This document shows, in pieces, positions 20,801-28,661 of a stretch of 64,000 bases of DNA (position 1 is the stretch's first letter; every line of letters starts with the position of its first letter). The notes beneath the pieces are model-generated. The model had not been told where the DNA came from and did no database searches. It was given only the letters and a program-made list of their open reading frames with translations. The DNA is from PVC group bacterium (GTDB lineage: Bacteria > Verrucomicrobiota > Kiritimatiellia > CAIKKV01). Location: NCBI GenBank assembly GCA_945898015.1, contig CAMDGM010000014.1:1-64000 (forward strand), read 5' to 3'. The position numbers were made by a program, and so were the translations under genes.

Positions 20801-22263
20801 CGGCCCTGCTCCGGCTCCAAAAATCGGACAACACCGGGACGAACTGGACCACCTTCGCCTCGATCAGCAACATCCAAAACAAGGGCTTTGTCTACTATCG
20901 AACCAACCTGTACGACAATGACTCGCACTACGTCCGCATCATCAACGTGACCGGCCAAACCGCCCGGATCATCCTGGATGAAATCCTGGTCACGCCCCCC
21001 ATGGCGGCCGACCTCAAATTGTCCAATCTCCGCATCTCCCCCGAAGTCCCCTTGTACTCGAACACGGTCCATGTCTTCGTGGACTTGAGCCAGCCCTTCC
21101 TCTACCCGTCCAACATCACACTCGAAACCGAGTACAGCGTGGCCGCCTCTTACGGCGCTTGGACCGAAACCAACACCAAAAGCATGTACATCTACTCGAA
21201 CAATGTCGCGGCCGGAACATGGACCTATCGCACCATCGATCCTATTCCAACCAACGCAGCCGATCAATTCGTGCTGTATCAGGCTCGCGCCACCTTTGCC
21301 GGTTTGAACGCGGCGGGCCACACCTCTCCCAAATACAACCGTAGCTACAGCGAACCGGCGTTCTATTACCCGGTCAACACAAACGGATCTACCAATCCCT
21401 ATTACATCGTGTTGTCTGTTGCAACAAATGCCGTCTGGATTAACGAAGTGGATCCGGGGTATGATGATTGCTCCACTGAACCCGGGCCCAATTATTACGA
21501 CTTTGTGGAAGTGGCTGGCCAACAATACGTCAATATCGGAAGATGGAAGATTGTGTTTTTTACCGGCAGTTCGACGAATCCGGTATTCTCCTATACGATA
21601 CCCACCAACACCCTTCTTCCCAGCACAACCAACGGATTCGGCTTTTATCTGCTTGGGAAAGCCACATTACCCGTGACGCCAAATCTCGTGCTGACCAATG
21701 ATATCCGTTATCCGGGTGGCGTCGCCCTTCAGCGGCCATCAGGCATGTACAGCAGCGCTATCTGCTTCGGCGATGGGTCTAACGACGTCACCACGCTCCG
21801 TAATATCGGCTTTTATTACATCGGTCGCGATTACGCGAACTGGTACACGGATGAAGGGCCTAACAGCATTAGCATGGTGGGAACTGGATCGTATAGCACG
21901 GCCTTTTCATGGAAATCCAAAGAGGCCTACGACCCAGCACTTACCCCCGCCACACCGGGAATAAAAAACACCCAACAAACCCTGGTCGGCTCCGGCATCA
22001 GCGAAAACCTCCCCCCATCCGAGGTTCACATCGTTGGTTTCTGGTTTGAAGACCAAAAAGTCTGGATGACCGTGACCGGAACGAACGCCTGGCTGCCAAG
22101 CCCCTGGTACACCACGAACCTTATGGTGACCAATTCGTGGACCCTTGTATCTCCCTTTATAGTCTCCGGTCTGACAAACTGGATTTACACCCTCCATTTT
22201 TCAACACCCACCAGTTATCCCACCTATTTCTTCAAAGTTAAAACCACCAATGCACCAAATTGA
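14878..22263 (+). CDS. Giant secreted repeat protein with a C-terminal lamin-tail-like domain
   Basis: A 2461-residue Asn/Thr/Ser-rich exported protein. The signal peptide MKTRLTQIAAFWLAILSLSMAPSAMA probably ends before DELTQ. The body repeats a two-part unit. The first part is a jelly-roll-like segment with NGIGEVSFWYRNW and a closing ICLDEL or LDEILV strand (DNA near 16,230, 17,690, 20,300 and 20,740). The second is an Ig-like segment with FSNLxxxPxxPxxxDxVTxS and YYR-G. Near the C-terminus, WINEVDPGYDDC followed by DFVEVAGQ and a GFYLLG stretch resembles a lamin tail domain. I see no PEP-CTERM, LPXTG or type 9 sorting tail. The function is unknown; it may be an adhesin, an S-layer-like protein or a glycan-binding surface protein. 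Confidence 0.85.
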   Translation: MKTRLTQIAAFWLAILSLSMAPSAMADELTQTFASWPAGTASYNGWSVSNGAEVVTSVTNLTTNSLRFTTTSTNGILRFPVVTNGVGILQFYKKVGNTSYRTNISFQKSADAIFWTELTKVTISGFAYSVTNITINEYGTNYFRFCLSNTPSFFTFLDDIRLFHAPAKLQIDSTSSKTTLGDTNVYVNQAVNITAAYTPFSIVSNLAMTTYYRVGDTGNWQSVSMTNNANNSYTTTNPIAGQSVAGKVYYYITATFTGAPPSAPLSPTNYPVAGSNTPTASLPFYKVTALPFLANNSSMLAVTNGVSSAMTLAGNYFWETFIPYSGTNFLLQFQGVSNTWGDTAQSTSSPPFTLQADLSSPTLIQINPSTNLGQFVIRFTETNNEYTIKQAAAQTFNSWSVTNTGNDTNNQWVLFQGFTSTNADLQLRDRVAERVLVLESNKTSWIQSPRLPDGIGEIAFWYRNYNVSGTPATSLLVEKSTTGGTNDTEWTRLAAVTNFTTTDYTRFTLVPADRNSYYIRVRTATNYPNARICLDELMVAQPGAGVAFAAVAATPASPAFTNTVSISATITPAGNASNLLAKVWYRSGSTGGWDWITMTNNAGTFTSISPIPAAKGDRPGGAGTVQYYIECAFGGYESAYSSPFYYPAVGSNVSYVVQSSWLMATNSATEPVTPLLNSTTKLLVDFIPQAGASNVVASAYYRLGGSGGYTSNSMSLLSNFTYRMDGVIPTQSVAGLPLDYYFSATFSGADPVTPTNYPATATNAVFSTIFHSSAWTSSYSTVSVVTGNVARAMLLAGDSWWRSVATYTNAVNPRFRFAGTGVTSRAWGDAAPSGTRLPVYGAAQISGADILVTGTVSGTVLYQFNDTNLQYSAQKATAADLYSWPASTGVSTNVEGWVLSGRAGQTNGAYDRYRVFNGPFMALDGGSRSNYLRSPDMTNGIGEVSFFYRNWDTNGLNPVKFTVEASANATGVWTEIQAVTNIISADYRLFYTVFSDPRLYHYVRIRNNSTAQDDTLCLDETVISEGGADIAFSNLTTTPTAPTVMDDVTISVTLTPLADATNLIPFLWYKIGNSAGAYWESVALSNVSNNLYQAMIPRGPITSVYYYVQCSYSGFFAQTTSPTEFPYGGSASPAVYTNADGGLFEGFESWSRNTSALADYATNDWDVYNAQCRGDGTTYWAAPGSTNNAIWLSRGTSGNPSQESQIITPLVTNLYGIVYLSFLARNSFDSAYDSVVDIYTTYSNAPSTNYQDISTWTSSTNFTVPSKAVWTSFSVELTNNLFRIMLRKKGSASSYLGVDRVEIAQRSSMITFSNLVISPGYPGTNDAVTVSCSIDSYTPGMPAYNFQPFLYYRQGQGTNMGPLAMARVTGSHQFITTTPIPGSVAVWDTNISFYIKCNFDGYVHPSATNYSPMYSPADYNNSTNSYTARLKSSDYGTMDIFANSNTTVLDLLDAYTWQGVLQLDSTASAMRFDFDGYSFFTGSGFSPFPTNWGQPDNQWKTNLPLADIAIAGRTNQILAAGPLGKGQYVARLNERTGEFTFQSCVAQNFETWGTSTNYQYSLDSGLGGFTNDFNNWPLNSTRSQADTFDSPAYWTNNGLPSTHGVPYYTNSWYNGPAGWGIYQAMMPTTIGVGLGATYGVLLKPYDGKTSKIINGNQGLDPLEGISTISFSYKAFHTNVYNGTNWVPVTPNPITLNVYSFATNDYENEALYGSPIATITNIITNSFSTFSLTVNDKGYHGIAITHGGGSSTVVVDSVSFSDFAAYTFETNDWKASKIWMQANSGRSGAAIEFDGRRFVTNSAYLQTPGMTNGIGFLNFYYKSFTNTQPVSFDVKLFKFTSGGGLLESTIESVTNSTSSWLQYSTTLLIPPDGYTNMYLKIVPTSTNRLFIDDVRVMGNAPGNSWAANNAKITDEDGRRFRKTAIFLNNGLSEINTNAGMCYTQEWPYVKSPEQTNGIGEVSFWYRNWENTASPTPALLRLQKSDNTGTNWTTFASISNIQNKGFVYYRTNLYDNDSHYVRIINVTGQTARIILDEILVTPPMAADLKLSNLRISPEVPLYSNTVHVFVDLSQPFLYPSNITLETEYSVAASYGAWTETNTKSMYIYSNNVAAGTWTYRTIDPIPTNAADQFVLYQARATFAGLNAAGHTSPKYNRSYSEPAFYYPVNTNGSTNPYYIVLSVATNAVWINEVDPGYDDCSTEPGPNYYDFVEVAGQQYVNIGRWKIVFFTGSSTNPVFSYTIPTNTLLPSTTNGFGFYLLGKATLPVTPNLVLTNDIRYPGGVALQRPSGMYSSAICFGDGSNDVTTLRNIGFYYIGRDYANWYTDEGPNSISMVGTGSYSTAFSWKSKEAYDPALTPATPGIKNTQQTLVGSGISENLPPSEVHIVGFWFEDQKVWMTVTGTNAWLPSPWYTTNLMVTNSWTLVSPFIVSGLTNWIYTLHFSTPTSYPTYFFKVKTTNAPN

Positions 22264-22323
22264 CCGCCCACCACAAAAATATCGCGGCATCCGCCGGCCC
22301 TGGAATCCCTTAACGGAGTGTGT

Positions 22324-23304
22324 ATGATCGATGTGTCTGTCGTTGTCCCCGTCTTCAATGAGGTCGAAAGCCTGCAACTTCTGGTCGAAAAGTTATCCGC
22401 CGCTCTTTCCCGGTTGAACCGTATCTGGGAAATCGTCCTGGTCGATGACGGAAGCAAGGATGGCACCTGGGAAAAAATGAAGGCCCTGGCAGTGCAATTC
22501 AAGGGTCTTCGTGTCGTCCGGTTACGCCGCAATTTCGGCCAGACGGCGGCCATGAGCGCCGGATTTGATCACGCCCGGGGCCGGATCATTGTGACGCTGG
22601 ATGCCGACCTCCAAAACGACCCGGACGACATCCCGCTGATGATCGACACCCTCGAAAAAAACGACCTCGATGTGGTCAGCGGCTGGCGGAAAAACAGGCA
22701 GGATCCGTTTATCAACCGCCGCCTCCCTTCCATGCTGGCCAACGACGTGATCAGCCGGTTCACCGGCGTCCGCCTTCACGATTACGGCTGCACCCTCAAA
22801 GCCTATCGCCGTGAAGTCGTCCAAAACCTGGCCCTCTATGGGGAAATGCACCGATTCATTCCCGCCCTCGCCAGCTGGGTGGGCGGATCCATCGGCGAAG
22901 TGGCCGTTCAGCACCATCCCCGTCTTTTTGGCAAATCCAAATACGGCATTTCCAGGACCATCCGTGTCGTGCTGGACCTGATCACCGTGAACTTCCTGCT
23001 CCGCTACAGCACCCGCCCCATCCAGATATTCGGCCGGATCGGCCTCTACACCCTCGCGGCGGGCCTCACCCTGATGGCGGTGATGGTCATCCCCCACTTG
23101 CTCTATCCCTTTTGGCAGGCGCCGCTGCTGACTGAACTGGTCAAACTGGCCAAACGCCCATTCTGGGTGACCACTCCATTCATGCTCATCTTTTTCGGCA
23201 TTCAATTTATCAGCATGGGCCTGCTCGCCGAACTCCAGACCCGGACGTACCACGAATCCCAGAAAAAACCAATCTACACCGTGAAGGAAATCGTCGAATC
23301 TTAA
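22324..23304 (+). CDS. GT2 glycosyltransferase, polyprenyl-phosphate sugar transferase type (DPM1/GtrB-like)
   Basis: A 326-residue inner-membrane enzyme that likely loads a sugar onto undecaprenyl phosphate. The catalytic domain has VVPVFNEVESL at the start, VDDGSKDGTW, and the metal-binding DAD in VTLDADLQNDPDD. The KSKYG motif and two C-terminal membrane segments (about 232-260 and 276-304) match the GtrB/DPM subgroup. ATG 22324 follows GGAG by 5 nt; the GTG at 22318 overlaps that site and is unlikely. It sits 60 nt after the giant protein gene, possibly serving glycosylation of the cell surface; that link is inference. Confidence 0.88.
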   Translation: MIDVSVVVPVFNEVESLQLLVEKLSAALSRLNRIWEIVLVDDGSKDGTWEKMKALAVQFKGLRVVRLRRNFGQTAAMSAGFDHARGRIIVTLDADLQNDPDDIPLMIDTLEKNDLDVVSGWRKNRQDPFINRRLPSMLANDVISRFTGVRLHDYGCTLKAYRREVVQNLALYGEMHRFIPALASWVGGSIGEVAVQHHPRLFGKSKYGISRTIRVVLDLITVNFLLRYSTRPIQIFGRIGLYTLAAGLTLMAVMVIPHLLYPFWQAPLLTELVKLAKRPFWVTTPFMLIFFGIQFISMGLLAELQTRTYHESQKKPIYTVKEIVES

Positions 23305-23347
23305 CCCCGTTCACCCCGCTACACCAACACACAAGGAGAATCCATTC

Positions 23348-24130
23348 ATGCATATGCGTCCGAGCAAAGTCCTGTCCAAATTGCGCAACGGTAAAGTCGT
23401 CAACTCGTTTAAAACCAACTTGGCCAGCTCTCGTGCCGTTGAAATTGCGGCCATGATGGGCTTTGACTGTGTCTGGCTTTGCCAGGAACACACGGCCAGC
23501 GACCTGTCGGTCATCGAGCACCAGATCAACGCAGCCAAAATACACAATGTCGACACCCTCGTTCGTGTGCCCCGCGGCAGCTACAGCGACCTGATACACC
23601 CCCTGGAACTCGATGCCAGCGGGATCATGGTGCCCCACTGCATGAGCGCGGTCGACGCCAGGCAAATCGCCCGAACCACCCGCTTCCAACCCATTGGCCT
23701 CCGCCCCGTGGATGGCGGAAACGCGGACGGCGCCTTCTGCAACATGGACTTTGTCCAATACCTGAAGGAAGCCAACGAACAACGGTTCATTATTATCCAG
23801 ATCGAAGACCCCGAACCGCTGGCTGAACTGGACGCCATTGCCTCCGTGCCGGGAATCGACATGCTATTTTTCGGACCCGGAGACTTCTCCCACGCCATCG
23901 GCGTGCCCGGGCAATTCAACGACCCGCGACTTGTGGCCGCCCGGCGCAAAGTCGGCGAAGCCGCCATCAAACACGGCAAATTCGCCGGCACCGTGGGTCT
24001 CCCCACACCCGAATTGCTCGATATCGGCTACCGTTTTTTCAACATCGGCTCCGACGTGAAAGCCCTCTCCGATCATTCCAAGGCCAACTTGTCGGCTTTT
24101 GACACGATCGTGTCCCAGGCAAAGCTCTAA
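23348..24130 (+). CDS. HpcH/HpaI family aldolase
   Basis: A 260-residue class II aldolase of the HpcH/HpaI/citrate lyase beta family, which splits 2-keto-3-deoxy or 4-hydroxy-2-keto acids into pyruvate and an aldehyde using a divalent metal. Supporting motifs are FDCVWLCQEH near 38-47, VRVPRG, the GIMVPHC loop, GLRPVDGG, the metal-binding IQIEDPEPL, and DMLFFGPGDFSHAIG. The start is the ATG at 23348 with AAGGAG 9 nt upstream; a second ATG lies two codons on. It precedes the corrinoid reactivator by 24 nt, suggesting an operon. The substrate is unknown. Confidence 0.87.
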   Translation: MHMRPSKVLSKLRNGKVVNSFKTNLASSRAVEIAAMMGFDCVWLCQEHTASDLSVIEHQINAAKIHNVDTLVRVPRGSYSDLIHPLELDASGIMVPHCMSAVDARQIARTTRFQPIGLRPVDGGNADGAFCNMDFVQYLKEANEQRFIIIQIEDPEPLAELDAIASVPGIDMLFFGPGDFSHAIGVPGQFNDPRLVAARRKVGEAAIKHGKFAGTVGLPTPELLDIGYRFFNIGSDVKALSDHSKANLSAFDTIVSQAKL

Positions 24131-24154
24131 GGCCGGCATCGAAAGACCTCCGGC

Positions 24155-25993
24155 ATGAACAAGCTCTTTTCCGTGACTTTTGAGCCCTCCGGGCGCACCG
24201 TGAAAGTGTCAACCGGCACGCCGCTGGCTTATGCCGCGTCGCGTGCCGGTTTCGCCATGAACACCCCCTGCGGCGGCGCGGGGACCTGCGGGAAATGCGT
24301 GGTTCAAATTCGTTCCGGCAATTGCCTCCCCACTCCGGAGGAAATCAAGACCTTCGATGAAAACCGCATTCGGGCAGGTTTCCGGCTTGCGTGCCAGACT
24401 CGCGTCACGGAATCGCTTGTCGTTGAAATCCCCGATTCGTCACTCCTTCAATCCGGCCAAAAGATACTGACGGCGGATACGGGAGAGCCGGTGACGGTCT
24501 CCCCCCGCATCCGGAAGACAGCCGTCACGCTCCCCGCGCCAAGCCAGGACGACGCCCGCTCTGATCTCGATCGCCTTTTAACGGCCATCGATGCCCCTTC
24601 TCTTTCCTTGACCGCCCTGCAACACCTGCCACGGGCGCTTCGCCTCGAAGCCTATTCGGTCACCGCCGTTTCCTCGGACGGGCTCCTGCTGGACGTAGAG
24701 CCCGGGAACACCACCGCCCGGGCCTTCGGTTTGGCGTTCGACATCGGCAGCACCACGCTCGTCGGCACGCTGGTTGACCTGTTTTCCGGTCGTGATGTCG
24801 CCGTCTCCTCCCGAATCAATCCCCAGACATCCTTCGGGGACGATGTCCTGACCCGAATCCTGAAATGCCGCGAGGAATCCGAAGGCCTGGCTATACTTCG
24901 TAACGCCGTTTTAAGCGCCGTCAATGGAATTATCGACGACTTATGCGAACAGGCGGGAATCGAAAACGGCTATATTTACGAAGCGGCCTTTGCGGGTAAC
25001 AGCACCATGCAGCAAATCTTCTGCGGCTGCGACCCCTCGCCTCTCGGAGAACTTCCGTTCGTCCCGGTTTTCACCGCTCCGCTTCGGCTTCGGGCCGCTG
25101 ATCTCGACCTCGCCATTCACCCGGAAGGCCGTGTCTTCATCTTTCCTCAACTGGGGGGCTTTGTGGGTGGGGACACGGTTTCGGGAATAATCGCCACGAG
25201 GCTCGACCGGATCGGAAAGCCCGCGCTCCTGGTGGACATCGGGACTAACGGGGAGATCGCACTCGCTCATGACGGCCGCATCATCGCCACCTCCGTAGCC
25301 GCAGGCCCGGCTTTCGAGGGCGCCCGCATCGTCAATGGCATGCGGGCCTCTTCCGGGGCCATCGAAAACGTGTCGATCGACGAAACCGTGAAGATCCATA
25401 TAATCGGCGAAACAAAAGCAGCGGGTATTTGCGGAACCGGCCTGATTGACGCGGCCGCCGAGTTGCTGCGAAATGGCATCCTCGACACCACCGGCCGCAT
25501 GGTGGATCCGGACGAAGCGCCAGCCTGCCTGCCAGACGCCGTTCGCGCCCGAATCGTGAGCATCCACGGCGAAAATCATTTCATCCTGGCCACCCGCGAA
25601 GAGTCAGCCACAGGCGACCCCTTGCTCCTTTTCCAGAAAGACATCCGGGAACTTCAACTGGCCAATGGCGCCATCCGGGCCGGCATTCAAATTCTGCTGA
25701 AACAATTCGGACTGGCGGAGGCGGACCTGGCCGCCGTTTTACTGGCCGGCGCGTTTGGTAATTATATCCGAAAGGCCAACGCACTCCGAATCGGCATGCT
25801 CCCCGCCGTCCCCCCCGAACGGATTCATTTCGTCGGGAATGCCGCCTCCTTTGGAGCCAAACGGGCGCTTCTGGCGGATGAGGAAAAGGACTATGCCGGA
25901 ACCGTAACTCGAAAATCCAGGCATGTTGACTTGTCGCTGGATCCTGAGTTCATGAACGAATTCAGCAGCGCCATGATGTTCCCGGAATCCTGA
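24155..25993 (+). CDS. ASKHA-type corrinoid enzyme reactivator with N-terminal 2Fe-2S ferredoxin domain (RACo-like)
   Basis: A 612-residue protein of the RACE group (reductive activators of corrinoid enzymes), which use ATP to drive reduction of inactive cob(II)alamin in methyltransferase systems. An N-terminal plant-type ferredoxin domain has Cys39, Cys45, Cys48 and Cys80 (TPCGGAGTCGKC ... LACQ). After a linker, the actin-like ASKHA core begins with FGLAFDIGSTTLVGTL and includes LLVDIGTNGEIAL and VAAGPAFEGARI. The ending VLLAGAFGNYIRKANALRIGMLP matches the DUF4445 C-terminal domain. No corrinoid protein or methyltransferase lies in the window, so its client must be elsewhere. Confidence 0.88.
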   Translation: MNKLFSVTFEPSGRTVKVSTGTPLAYAASRAGFAMNTPCGGAGTCGKCVVQIRSGNCLPTPEEIKTFDENRIRAGFRLACQTRVTESLVVEIPDSSLLQSGQKILTADTGEPVTVSPRIRKTAVTLPAPSQDDARSDLDRLLTAIDAPSLSLTALQHLPRALRLEAYSVTAVSSDGLLLDVEPGNTTARAFGLAFDIGSTTLVGTLVDLFSGRDVAVSSRINPQTSFGDDVLTRILKCREESEGLAILRNAVLSAVNGIIDDLCEQAGIENGYIYEAAFAGNSTMQQIFCGCDPSPLGELPFVPVFTAPLRLRAADLDLAIHPEGRVFIFPQLGGFVGGDTVSGIIATRLDRIGKPALLVDIGTNGEIALAHDGRIIATSVAAGPAFEGARIVNGMRASSGAIENVSIDETVKIHIIGETKAAGICGTGLIDAAAELLRNGILDTTGRMVDPDEAPACLPDAVRARIVSIHGENHFILATREESATGDPLLLFQKDIRELQLANGAIRAGIQILLKQFGLAEADLAAVLLAGAFGNYIRKANALRIGMLPAVPPERIHFVGNAASFGAKRALLADEEKDYAGTVTRKSRHVDLSLDPEFMNEFSSAMMFPES

Positions 25994-26009
25994 ATCCGCT
26001 TCGATCCAT

Positions 26010-26042
26010 AAAAAAGGCGCCAAGGAGAATCCTTGGCGCCTT
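26010..26042 (-). terminator. Intrinsic terminator of the rpoD-RRM operon
   Basis: A perfect 13-bp stem (AAGGCGCCAAGGA paired with TCCTTGGCGCCTT) closes a GAA loop. On the minus strand the stem runs into a six-T tract (complement of 26010-26015), so it ends transcription from the RRM gene 20 nt away. It may also work weakly for the plus-strand corrinoid reactivator gene. Confidence 0.85.
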
Positions 26043-26061
26043 GCGTTTCCTGTCCATTATT

Positions 26062-26526
26062 CTACCGACGGCGGTTGGATCGCCGGTTCCCTCGAGGGGA
26101 CTTCGCGATGTTAACCTCCAGCTCGCTGCCCTTGAAGTCCTTGCCAGCCAGCGCTTTGATGGCGGCATCCGCCTCGGACGGCGACGTCATTTCAATGAAG
26201 CCAAAACTCTTTTTCTCGCCATGCTTGGTAATCAACCGGATGTTTTGGACCTTTCCAAAACGGCCAAATTCCCGCTCCAAATCCTCCCGGACGATCTCAA
26301 GCGACAAGTTGCCCACATAAATCTCCACCGGGCCGTCTTTTCGCGGCATCGGGGCCTGACCTTGAAAGCCGGGCCTGCGGAATGCCGGACGCATGGCGGA
26401 AGGGGGCGACATCTTCCAGCGCCGCCCCAGCAACAGCCCCATGAAAAAGCACAGGGCGCCGCTGATCGCACAATAATACACCAAACTCCAGTTCAACACC
26501 GTCGACTCACAACTCATACAGCTCAT
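26062..26526 (-). CDS. Membrane-anchored RRM-domain RNA-binding protein
   Basis: A 154-residue protein with a hydrophobic helix at about 13-35 followed by GRRW, a basic proline/arginine-rich linker, and one RRM domain at about 67-142. RNP2 is IYVGNL (69-74) and RNP1 is KSFGFIEM (106-113); the aromatic RNA-stacking residues are present. The tail NRRSNRRR is strongly basic. Free RRM proteins are common in PVC bacteria and cyanobacteria, but a membrane anchor is unusual. The gene begins 37 nt after rpoD and ends at a strong terminator, so it probably shares the rpoD transcript. RNA targets are unknown. Confidence 0.88.
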   Translation of the reverse strand: MSCMSCESTVLNWSLVYYCAISGALCFFMGLLLGRRWKMSPPSAMRPAFRRPGFQGQAPMPRKDGPVEIYVGNLSLEIVREDLEREFGRFGKVQNIRLITKHGEKKSFGFIEMTSPSEADAAIKALAGKDFKGSELEVNIAKSPRGNRRSNRRR

Positions 26527-26563
26527 TACGAATCATCTCCCTCTCTTATCAGTCACGCGGTGG

Positions 26564-28498
26564 TCACCGCATTTCCAAGAACCCTTCGAGCTTGCGCAGG
26601 CGGGTGGGATGACGCAGCTTGCGAAGAGCCTTGGCTTCAATTTGACGGATGCGCTCACGGGTCACCGTGAACTGCTTTCCGACCTCCTCCAACGTCCGTG
26701 GATAACCGTCCGCCAACCCGAAGCGCAGATTCAGCACTTGCCGTTCCCGCTCCGTCAGCGTGTCCAAAACGTCCTTGAGCCGTTCCTTAAGAAGGCTATA
26801 GGCCGTCATCTCCGACGGATTCTCAGCACCCTTGTCCTCAATGAAGTCGCCAAAATGCGCGTCGTCCCCGTCTCCAACGGGACTTTGCAACGAGATCGGC
26901 TGCTGGGCCATTTTGTAAACGGCCCGGACCCGCTCGACCGGCAGGGACATCTCCTCGGCAACTTCCTCGGGCGTGGGTTCCCGCCCCAATTCTTGAACCA
27001 ACTTCTTCTGCACCCGCATCAACTTGTTAATCGTCTCGATCATATGAACCGGAATTCGAATGGTCCGGGCCTGATCGGCAATGGCACGGGTTGCCGCCTG
27101 GCGAATCCACCAAGTCGCATAGGTGCTGAACTTGTACCCGCGGCGATACTCGAATTTCTCGACAGCCTTCATCAACCCCGTATTCCCCTCCTGGATCAGA
27201 TCCAGGAAAGAAAGACCCCGGTTCATATATTTCTTAACGATACTAATGACCAGACGTAAGTTGGCCTCCACCATCTCCGTGCGGGCGGCCATGCCCTTTT
27301 TCATGGCGTCCTTGAGTTCCCGGCTTTTCGCCACGAACACGTCCGCCTCCATGCAAACGTCCTCTTCCAGCCTGCGGATTTGATCCTGAAGCGCATGCAG
27401 TTTTTCGTCCCTGTTTTTGCCGGATTTGCGCGTTTTAAGGCGGGCAATCTCCTCCAGGGCTTCCACGCATTCACGGTAATAGCGGCGCTCTTCGTCGTTT
27501 CTCGAGCGTTCCCCGTCAATCCGGCTGGCCATGTTCTCGATCTCTTTCTGCTTCAAAGAAAGCCGATCGAATTGGGCGGCCATTTTCTTCCGCATCTTGG
27601 CCAGTTCCTTCTGGCTCAACGCGCGGACTTTTTCACTGCCACGGGCGGCACGCCGGGAGTCCTTGAACGACTTCAGAAGCGCTTTGTGCATCTTCTGGAT
27701 TTCACGCTCAATCCGCTCCAGGTTCTTGAAATAGGATTCGCGGTTGTCCACGAACTTGTCCTGAATGACCCGGTCAAAACGTTCTTTGCCGCTTTTCAAC
27801 CGTTCCACAAGCCGCAAGTATTCCACCGCGGCAAAACCAAATTCGTTGAAAAACGCCTTGGTCAGGACTTCCGCCTCTTCGATCCGCTTGCAGATTTCCA
27901 CTTCCTGCTCGCGACTGAGCAGCGGCACCTGCCCCATCTGGTGAAGATACATCCGGATCGGGTCATCAAAAATATCCATCCGCTCGCCTTTAGCGGCTAA
28001 AGCGGCTTTTTCCCCCTCTTTGCGCGTCTTCTCGACGTCGGTGGCCTCAATGACGTCGATCTCCATCGTGCGGAGCAACTCGAGGTAGCTTTCCAAATCA
28101 TCAGGGTTAATGACTGTTTCAGGGATAATCTCGTTGATATCCTCGAAGGTCAGATATCCCTGCTCCTCGGCCAGGCGGATCAACTCCTTGATCTTGAGCT
28201 GACGCTCCTCACGACCGGCGCCTGTCACCGGCGAAAGCTTATGTACCACCGCCGGAGTGTTCGCCCCTTTTTTCTTCCCCGTAATAACAGGAGCTGGCGC
28301 CCCGTCCGGTTTAACCGGTGCCTCCTTGGCTTTGACGGGTTTGCTGGGAACAACGGGATGCGGAGGTGGAGGCGGAACGATCAAAACCTTTTCGGGATGA
28401 CCCGGTTTTTTAGGCTTGGACTTGATCTCAACCCTCTTAGGGAGCTGTTTGTTTGTGTTTTTCACCAAATTCCGGTCTGATTTTCGTTTTTTGTCCAT
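26564..28498 (-). CDS. rpoD: Primary sigma factor RpoD (sigma-70)
   Basis: A 644-residue housekeeping sigma factor. The N-terminal 90 or so residues are Lys/Pro-rich ([15 protein letters not shown]), a lineage-specific extension. Region 1.1 follows ([22 protein letters not shown]), then region 1.2 ([17 protein letters not shown]), a long charged non-conserved insert, region 2 ([34 protein letters not shown]), region 3, and region 4 ([30 protein letters not shown]). I favour the ATG at 28498 because GAGG lies just upstream; the in-frame GTG at 28504 overlaps it. The RRM gene follows in the same operon. Confidence 0.96.
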   Translation of the reverse strand: MDKKRKSDRNLVKNTNKQLPKRVEIKSKPKKPGHPEKVLIVPPPPPHPVVPSKPVKAKEAPVKPDGAPAPVITGKKKGANTPAVVHKLSPVTGAGREERQLKIKELIRLAEEQGYLTFEDINEIIPETVINPDDLESYLELLRTMEIDVIEATDVEKTRKEGEKAALAAKGERMDIFDDPIRMYLHQMGQVPLLSREQEVEICKRIEEAEVLTKAFFNEFGFAAVEYLRLVERLKSGKERFDRVIQDKFVDNRESYFKNLERIEREIQKMHKALLKSFKDSRRAARGSEKVRALSQKELAKMRKKMAAQFDRLSLKQKEIENMASRIDGERSRNDEERRYYRECVEALEEIARLKTRKSGKNRDEKLHALQDQIRRLEEDVCMEADVFVAKSRELKDAMKKGMAARTEMVEANLRLVISIVKKYMNRGLSFLDLIQEGNTGLMKAVEKFEYRRGYKFSTYATWWIRQAATRAIADQARTIRIPVHMIETINKLMRVQKKLVQELGREPTPEEVAEEMSLPVERVRAVYKMAQQPISLQSPVGDGDDAHFGDFIEDKGAENPSEMTAYSLLKERLKDVLDTLTERERQVLNLRFGLADGYPRTLEEVGKQFTVTRERIRQIEAKALRKLRHPTRLRKLEGFLEMR

Positions 28499-28504
28499 CC
28501 GCAC

Positions 28505-28661
28505 CTCGAACCACTACCAACCCTGATTGGACAAAGAAAGCCCATTATAGCGGTTTTGTAAAACAATTAAGATACGTGCTCTTGACATGAAACGCAAGCG
28601 TTTTCTGAGGATATTGAGCCAAGACCGAAACGGCGAATTCTGGCGCACGGGGTGAAATCGA
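28505..28661. other. Intergenic region between the ceramidase-like gene end and rpoD
   Basis: 157 nt upstream of rpoD on the minus strand. It probably holds the rpoD promoter, but I did not find a -35/-10 pair strong enough to name. No tRNA-like or other RNA structure was recognised. Confidence 0.35.

Noticed and set aside
23348-23362. Second copy of the ACGCATATGCGT palindrome
   Set aside because: Only GCATATGCGT matches; it lies in the first codons of the aldolase and no -24/-12 promoter is nearby.
28505-28661. tRNA or other RNA gene upstream of rpoD
   Set aside because: No cloverleaf-like pairing or CCA end found; likely just a promoter region.
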